In this document: piece by piece, positions 58,561 to 64,000 of the stretch
Position numbering within the stretch: the stretch's first letter is position 1
Layout of the letters: every line of letters begins with the position of its first letter
Assembly: GCF_004211955.1 (NCBI RefSeq)
Contig: NZ_RHJI01000010.1
Span: 558,001-622,000 of the forward strand
Length of the DNA: 64,000 bases
From: Escherichia sp. E1V33
GTDB lineage: Bacteria > Pseudomonadota > Gammaproteobacteria > Enterobacterales > Enterobacteriaceae
Direction of reading: 5' to 3'
The notes under the pieces: generated by a model
The model's input: only the letters and a program-made list of their open reading frames with translations
What the model was told of the DNA's origin: nothing
Databases searched by the model: none
Position numbers and translations under genes: made by a program

Positions 58561-60705
58561 GTGTCCCGTATTATTATGCTGATCCCTACCGGAACCAGCG
58601 TCGGTCTGACCAGCGTCAGCCTTGGCGTGATCCGTGCAATGGAACGCAAAGGCGTTCGTCTGAGCGTTTTCAAACCTATCGCTCAGCCGCGTACCGGTGG
58701 CGATGCGCCCGATCAGACAACGACTATCGTGCGTGCGAACTCTTCCACCACGACAGCCGCTGAACCGCTGAAAATGAGCTACGTTGAAGGTCTGCTTTCC
58801 AGCAATCAGAAAGATGTGCTGATGGAAGAGATCGTCGCGAACTACCACGCCAACACCAAAGACGCTGAAGTCGTTCTGGTTGAAGGTCTGGTCCCGACAC
58901 GTAAGCACCAGTTTGCCCAGTCTCTGAACTACGAAATCGCTAAAACGCTGAACGCGGAAATCGTCTTCGTTATGTCTCAGGGCACTGACACCCCGGAACA
59001 GCTGAAAGAGCGTATCGAACTGACTCGCAACAGCTTCGGTGGTGCAAAAAACACCAACATCACTGGCGTTATCGTTAACAAACTGAACGCACCGGTTGAT
59101 GAACAGGGTCGTACTCGCCCGGATCTGTCCGAGATTTTCGACGACTCTTCCAAAGCAAAAGTAAACAATGTTGATCCGGCGAAGCTGCAAGAATCCAGCC
59201 CGCTGCCGGTTCTCGGCGCTGTGCCGTGGAGCTTTGATCTGATCGCGACCCGTGCGATCGATATGGCTCGCCACCTGAACGCCACCATCATCAACGAAGG
59301 CGACATCAACACTCGCCGCGTGAAATCTGTAACTTTCTGCGCACGCAGCATTCCGCACATGCTGGAGCACTTCCGTGCAGGTTCTCTGCTGGTAACTTCC
59401 GCAGACCGTCCTGACGTACTGGTTGCCGCTTGCCTGGCTGCCATGAACGGCGTAGAAATCGGTGCCCTGCTGCTGACTGGCGGCTACGAAATGGACGCGC
59501 GCATTTCTAAACTGTGCGAGCGCGCTTTCGCTACCGGCCTGCCGGTATTTATGGTGAACACTAACACCTGGCAGACTTCTCTGAGCCTGCAGAGCTTCAA
59601 CCTGGAAGTTCCGGTTGACGATCACGAGCGTATCGAGAAAGTTCAGGAATACGTTGCTAACTACATCAACGCTGACTGGATTGACTCTCTGACTGCCACT
59701 TCCGAGCGCAGCCGTCGTCTGTCTCCGCCAGCGTTCCGTTATCAGCTGACCGAACTGGCGCGCAAAGCGGGCAAACGTATCGTTCTGCCGGAAGGCGACG
59801 AACCGCGTACTGTTAAAGCCGCCGCTATCTGTGCTGAACGTGGCATCGCAACTTGCGTACTGCTGGGTAACCCGGCTGAAATCAACCGCGTTGCAGCTTC
59901 TCAGGGCGTAGAGCTGGGCGCTGGCATTGAAATCGTTGATCCAGAAGTGGTTCGCGAAAGCTATGTTGGCCGCCTGGTCGAACTGCGTAAGAACAAAGGC
60001 ATGACCGAAACCGTTGCCCGCGAACAGCTGGAAGACAACGTGGTTCTCGGTACGCTGATGCTGGAGCAGGATGAAGTTGATGGTCTGGTTTCCGGTGCTG
60101 TTCACACCACCGCAAACACCATCCGTCCACCGCTGCAGCTGATCAAAACTGCACCGGGCAGCTCTCTGGTATCTTCCGTGTTCTTCATGCTGCTGCCGGA
60201 ACAGGTTTACGTATACGGTGACTGTGCGATCAACCCGGATCCGACAGCAGAACAGCTGGCAGAAATCGCGATTCAGTCCGCTGATTCCGCTGCAGCCTTC
60301 GGTATCGAACCGCGCGTAGCTATGCTCTCCTACTCCACCGGTACTTCTGGTGCTGGTAGCGACGTTGAGAAAGTTCGCGAAGCAACTCGTCTGGCGCAGG
60401 AAAAACGTCCTGACCTGATGATCGACGGCCCGCTGCAGTACGATGCTGCGGTAATGGCTGACGTTGCGAAATCTAAAGCGCCGAACTCTCCGGTTGCAGG
60501 TCGCGCTACCGTGTTCATCTTCCCGGATCTGAACACCGGTAACACCACCTACAAAGCGGTACAGCGTTCTGCTGACCTGATTTCCATCGGGCCGATGCTG
60601 CAGGGTATGCGCAAGCCGGTTAACGACCTGTCCCGTGGCGCACTGGTTGACGATATCGTCTACACCATCGCGCTGACTGCGATTCAGTCTGCACAGCAGC
60701 AGTAA
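58561..60705 (+). CDS. pta: Phosphate acetyltransferase
   Basis: Pta converts acetyl-CoA and phosphate to acetyl phosphate and CoA. The 714-residue long-form protein has an N-terminal P-loop-like regulatory domain ([20 protein letters not shown]), a central DRTGG domain, and the catalytic PTA_PTB domain from about residue 390 ([18 protein letters not shown], then [17 protein letters not shown]). It follows ackA and, like it, has strongly biased codon use. Confidence 0.98.
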   Translation: MSRIIMLIPTGTSVGLTSVSLGVIRAMERKGVRLSVFKPIAQPRTGGDAPDQTTTIVRANSSTTTAAEPLKMSYVEGLLSSNQKDVLMEEIVANYHANTKDAEVVLVEGLVPTRKHQFAQSLNYEIAKTLNAEIVFVMSQGTDTPEQLKERIELTRNSFGGAKNTNITGVIVNKLNAPVDEQGRTRPDLSEIFDDSSKAKVNNVDPAKLQESSPLPVLGAVPWSFDLIATRAIDMARHLNATIINEGDINTRRVKSVTFCARSIPHMLEHFRAGSLLVTSADRPDVLVAACLAAMNGVEIGALLLTGGYEMDARISKLCERAFATGLPVFMVNTNTWQTSLSLQSFNLEVPVDDHERIEKVQEYVANYINADWIDSLTATSERSRRLSPPAFRYQLTELARKAGKRIVLPEGDEPRTVKAAAICAERGIATCVLLGNPAEINRVAASQGVELGAGIEIVDPEVVRESYVGRLVELRKNKGMTETVAREQLEDNVVLGTLMLEQDEVDGLVSGAVHTTANTIRPPLQLIKTAPGSSLVSSVFFMLLPEQVYVYGDCAINPDPTAEQLAEIAIQSADSAAAFGIEPRVAMLSYSTGTSGAGSDVEKVREATRLAQEKRPDLMIDGPLQYDAAVMADVAKSKAPNSPVAGRATVFIFPDLNTGNTTYKAVQRSADLISIGPMLQGMRKPVNDLSRGALVDDIVYTIALTAIQSAQQQ

Positions 60706-60715
60706 TCTCGTCATC

Positions 60716-60774
60716 ATCCGCAGCTTTGCGCTGCGGATATCTGAACCGGAAATAGTGACTATTTCCGGTTTTTT
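60716..60774 (+). terminator. Double hairpin terminator after pta
   Basis: ATCCGCAGC and GCTGCGGAT (60716-60738) form a first stem. AACCGGAAATAG and CTATTTCCGGTT (60744-60770) form a second, followed by TTTT. The second is a classic rho-independent terminator. Confidence 0.9.
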
Positions 60775-60894
60775 ATTCTCTTAATTTGCATTAATCCTTT
60801 CTGATTATCTTGCTTAACTGCGCTGCATCAATGAATTGCGCCATCTCACTTTGCATACTTACCACTTTGTTTTGTGCAAGGGAATATTTGCGCT

Positions 60895-62415
60895 ATGTCC
60901 GCAATCACTGAATCCAAACCAACCAGAAGATGGGCAATGCCCGATACGTTGGTGATTATCTTTTTTGTTGCCATTTTGACCAGCCTTGCCACCTGGGTAG
61001 TTCCAGTGGGGATGTTTGACAGTCAGGAAGTGCAGTATCAGGTTGATGGTCAAACAAAAACACGCAACGTCGTAGATCCACACTCATTTCGCATTCTGAC
61101 CAACGAGGCGGGCGAACCTGAGTATCACCGCGTGCAACTGTTCTCGACGGGCGATGAGCGTCCCGGTTTGATGAACTTCCCATTTGAAGGGCTAACCTCT
61201 GGCTCGAAATATGGGACAGCCGTTGGCATCATCATGTTTATGCTGGTGATTGGCGGCGCGTTTGGCATCGTGATGCGCACAGGAACTATTGATAACGGTA
61301 TCCTGGCGCTTATCCGCCACACTCGAGGGAATGAAATTCTTTTCATCCCGGCGTTATTTATTCTCTTTTCACTCGGCGGTGCGGTATTTGGCATGGGGGA
61401 AGAGGCTGTCGCCTTTGCCATCATTATCGCGCCACTCATGGTACGGCTGGGTTACGACAGTATCACCACTGTCCTGGTAACCTATATCGCTACGCAAATC
61501 GGTTTTGCCAGCTCGTGGATGAACCCGTTCTGCGTGGTCGTCGCCCAGGGGATCGCAGGTGTTCCGGTGCTTTCTGGCTCCGGTTTGCGCATCGTGGTAT
61601 GGGTAATCTCTACTCTGATTGGCCTTGTATTCACCATGGTGTACGCCTCGCGGGTGAAAAAGAATCCGCTGTTATCACGCGTGCATGAGTCAGATCGTTT
61701 CTTCCGCGAAAAACAGGCGGATGTAGAACAGCGTCCATTTACCTTTGGTGACTGGCTGGTATTGATTGTTTTAACCGCCGTCATGATCTGGGTGATTTGG
61801 GGCGTTATCGTCAATGCCTGGTTTATTCCTGAAATTGCCAGCCAGTTTTTCGCTATGGGTCTGGTAATTGGCATCATCGGCGTTGTCTTCCGTCTTAATG
61901 GTATGACGGTAAACACCATGGCTTCATCATTTACCGAAGGCGCGCGAATGATGATAGCCCCCGCCCTGCTGGTTGGCTTCGCCAAAGGGATTTTGCTGCT
62001 GGTAGGTAACGGCGAAGCCGGTGATGCCAGCGTGCTGAATACCATCCTTAACAGCATTGCCAATGCCATTAGCGGTCTGGATAACGCGGTCGCGGCGTGG
62101 TTTATGCTGCTCTTCCAGGCAGTATTCAATTTCTTTGTGACATCCGGTTCTGGTCAGGCAGCGTTAACCATGCCGTTACTGGCACCGCTTGGCGATCTGG
62201 TTGGCGTTAACCGTCAGGTTACCGTGCTGGCCTTCCAGTTTGGCGATGGCTTCAGTCATATCATTTACCCGACCTCGGCTTCGTTAATGGCAACGCTCGG
62301 TGTTTGCAGGGTGGACTTCCGTAACTGGATAAAAGTGGGCGCAACACTGCTTGGACTGCTGTTTATTATGTCCAGCGTGGTGGTGATAGGCGCCCAGTTG
62401 ATGGGCTACCATTAA
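60895..62415 (+). CDS. yfcC: YfcC family transporter (DcuC-like)
   Basis: YfcC is a 506-residue inner-membrane protein with about eleven helices, in the DcuC/YfcC family of dicarboxylate-type carriers. The start at MSAITESKPTRRW is chosen because a start seven codons upstream has no ribosome-binding site. The paired motifs GMGEEAVAFAIIIAPLMVRL and FVTSGSGQAALTMPLLAPLG come from the two repeat halves. Nearby ackA-pta makes a role in acetate balance tempting, and such a link has been proposed, but the substrate is not certain. Confidence 0.92.
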   Translation: MSAITESKPTRRWAMPDTLVIIFFVAILTSLATWVVPVGMFDSQEVQYQVDGQTKTRNVVDPHSFRILTNEAGEPEYHRVQLFSTGDERPGLMNFPFEGLTSGSKYGTAVGIIMFMLVIGGAFGIVMRTGTIDNGILALIRHTRGNEILFIPALFILFSLGGAVFGMGEEAVAFAIIIAPLMVRLGYDSITTVLVTYIATQIGFASSWMNPFCVVVAQGIAGVPVLSGSGLRIVVWVISTLIGLVFTMVYASRVKKNPLLSRVHESDRFFREKQADVEQRPFTFGDWLVLIVLTAVMIWVIWGVIVNAWFIPEIASQFFAMGLVIGIIGVVFRLNGMTVNTMASSFTEGARMMIAPALLVGFAKGILLLVGNGEAGDASVLNTILNSIANAISGLDNAVAAWFMLLFQAVFNFFVTSGSGQAALTMPLLAPLGDLVGVNRQVTVLAFQFGDGFSHIIYPTSASLMATLGVCRVDFRNWIKVGATLLGLLFIMSSVVVIGAQLMGYH

Positions 62416-62417
62416 AA

Positions 62418-62449
62418 AAGTTAAGAGCCGCGGTTGCGGCTCTTTTTTC
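62418..62449. terminator. Bidirectional terminator between yfcC and yfcD
   Basis: AAGAGCCGC and GCGGCTCTT form a 9-bp stem with a 4-base loop, with A and T tracts on both sides. It lies between the convergent stops of yfcC and yfcD. Confidence 0.9.
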
Positions 62450-62990
62450 ATTCTGCCGTTTCTGTCTCTACGGCTTCATTGTTGGCATTGCGCTTCATCC
62501 ACAACGCCAATGCTTTTAGCGAGTCTGGTGTGAACTCATCGCAACGAGCGGTGATTTCTTCTGGCGTCAGCCAGCAAACCTCACTGACTTCATCTTCCTG
62601 AAGGGCGAAGGGGCCGTGAGAAACACAGCTGAACAGCGCGCCCCAGACACGGCAATTTTTGTCTTCGAAATAGAACTGCCCGTGCTCGGCAAAGGGGACA
62701 CCGGCAATGCCCAACTCCTCTTCCGCTTCGCGACGTGCGGATTCCAGCAGTTGTTCATCAGCCTGGACCACACCGCCAGCAGTAGCATCTAACATGCCGG
62801 GTAAAAAGTCTTTTGTCTCGGTACGACGCTGGACCAGAATTTTGCCCATACCATCATGCACGACGATGTAAGTTGCACGATGACGCAGACACTGTGCCCG
62901 CATTTGTTCCCGGCTGGCTTGTGCAATGACTTCGTTATCTTCATTGACAATATCCACCCATTCAGTACTTGCCAAACGACGCTGTTCCAT
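62448..62990 (-). CDS. yfcD: Nudix hydrolase YfcD
   Basis: YfcD is a 180-residue Nudix protein starting at [16 protein letters not shown]. The domain is close to isopentenyl-diphosphate isomerase (Idi-like), and the Nudix box [20 protein letters not shown] continues with ELGI. An upstream frame of 33 codons overlaps the yfcE stop and lacks a ribosome-binding site. The substrate is unknown. It is 58 bp downstream of yfcE. Confidence 0.92.
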   Translation of the reverse strand: MEQRRLASTEWVDIVNEDNEVIAQASREQMRAQCLRHRATYIVVHDGMGKILVQRRTETKDFLPGMLDATAGGVVQADEQLLESARREAEEELGIAGVPFAEHGQFYFEDKNCRVWGALFSCVSHGPFALQEDEVSEVCWLTPEEITARCDEFTPDSLKALALWMKRNANNEAVETETAE

Positions 62991-63048
62991 TATCAGGAAA
63001 CCTTCTTTTTCTGGCGCTCTTACGGCGCATTTTGAGTTGTTGGGTAAA

Positions 63049-63603
63049 TTACGGATTAATCGCGATCTGCGCAATGATACTTTGATCATTGAGTGCGATT
63101 ACGCTTAGTACGTCATCTTCGAGCATGCCGTAGCTCGCCAGATTGCCGCCTTTCGGAATGCTAACCGAACCGGGGTTGAAGTGGAAAATCTCCCCCCGCT
63201 GCTCCGCCACCGGCAGATGAGTATGACCATACACCAGCACGTCGTTCTGGTTTAACGCCGGCAGATTATCCGGGCCAAACAGATGACCATGTGTCAGAAA
63301 CAGGCGCTGTTTTTCCAGCAACACCTGTTGCCATGGCGCGGTCATCGGGAAATGCAGCAGCATTTGGTCCACTTCGCTGTCGCAGTTGCCACGTACAGCG
63401 ATAACTTTATGCGCCACTTCATTCAACCGTTCTGCCACCTTTGCCGGCGCATAGCCCTCAGGTAAAGCATTGCGTGGGCCGTGATTCAGCACGTCGCCAA
63501 GAATCACCAGCCACTGAGCGCCGCTTTGGGCAAACAACTCCAGTACACGTTCCGTCGCCGGTAACGACCCATGAATGTCCGATGCAAACATCAGTTTCAT
63601 CAC
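63049..63603 (-). CDS. yfcE: Phosphodiesterase YfcE
   Basis: YfcE is a 184-residue metallophosphoesterase with phosphodiesterase activity on artificial substrates. The metal-binding motifs are [29 protein letters not shown] and VYGHTHLP. It starts at [12 protein letters not shown] and lies 52 bp after yfcF on the minus strand. Confidence 0.95.
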   Translation of the reverse strand: MMKLMFASDIHGSLPATERVLELFAQSGAQWLVILGDVLNHGPRNALPEGYAPAKVAERLNEVAHKVIAVRGNCDSEVDQMLLHFPMTAPWQQVLLEKQRLFLTHGHLFGPDNLPALNQNDVLVYGHTHLPVAEQRGEIFHFNPGSVSIPKGGNLASYGMLEDDVLSVIALNDQSIIAQIAINP

Positions 63604-63606
63604 TCA

Positions 63607-64000
<394 letters not shown>

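Noticed and set aside
58489-60717. 742-codon open frame antisense to pta
   Set aside because: It is a shadow of pta. The strongly biased codon use of this highly expressed gene leaves few stops in the opposite frame. It has no ribosome-binding site, and the protein has no recognisable domain.

Overview
The window is a stretch of an Escherichia chromosome, close to E. coli but not a typical K-12. Gene content, order and protein lengths match what I remember of the K-12 glpQ to yfcF region (about minute 50-52), with many small amino-acid differences. There is no tRNA, rRNA, insertion sequence, prophage or CRISPR array. All comparisons with K-12 are from memory, because nothing could be aligned here. 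The species within Escherichia is left open.

Layout from left to right. (1) 1-1557: an accessory pair, a truncated MFS transporter divergent from a LysR regulator, which I do not recall beside glpQ in K-12. (2) 1565-8386: the glycerol-3-phosphate regulon, with glpTQ divergent from glpABC across a shared control region. (3) 8534-9849: an Rpn-family nuclease gene (rpnE/yfaD) with a second, intragenic start, followed by a deletion scar that joins the start of rhmR to the end of rhmA and removes the L-rhamnonate genes between them. (4) 10066-13259: yfaY, yfaZ, nudI and ais. (5) 13431-21163: the polymyxin-resistance operon arnBCADTEF behind a PmrA/BasR box, meeting a divergent pmrD tail to tail. 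(6) 21273-28268: the menaquinone genes menF, menD, menH, menB, menC and menE. (7) 28347-33731: elaB, elaA, rbn, yfbK, yfbL and yfbM. Here elaD and yfbNOP, which I recall from K-12, are absent. (8) 33797-48888: the 13-gene nuoA-N operon for respiratory complex I on the minus strand. (9) 49510-56945: lrhA, alaA, yfbR, yfbS, hxpA (yfbT), yfbU and yfbV. (10) 57284-64000: ackA-pta, yfcC, yfcD, yfcE and the end of yfcF.

Taken together this is a respiration and central-metabolism block. Glycerol-3-phosphate is imported (GlpT, fed by GlpQ) and oxidised by the anaerobic GlpABC enzyme, which gives electrons to menaquinone made by the Men enzymes. Complex I feeds NADH electrons into the same quinone pool, and AckA-Pta handles overflow acetate. 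The arn, ais and pmrD genes form an envelope-defence island that neutralises lipid A.

The most interesting points are the gene-within-gene start in rpnE, which fits a self-contained nuclease and antitoxin pair, the precise rhmR/rhmA deletion scar that keeps a 58-codon HTH stub and its operator-like repeats, the LysR-MFS module, and a pmrD allele far more diverged than its neighbours. I saw no wholly new multi-gene system. Most of the window is well-conserved core genome.
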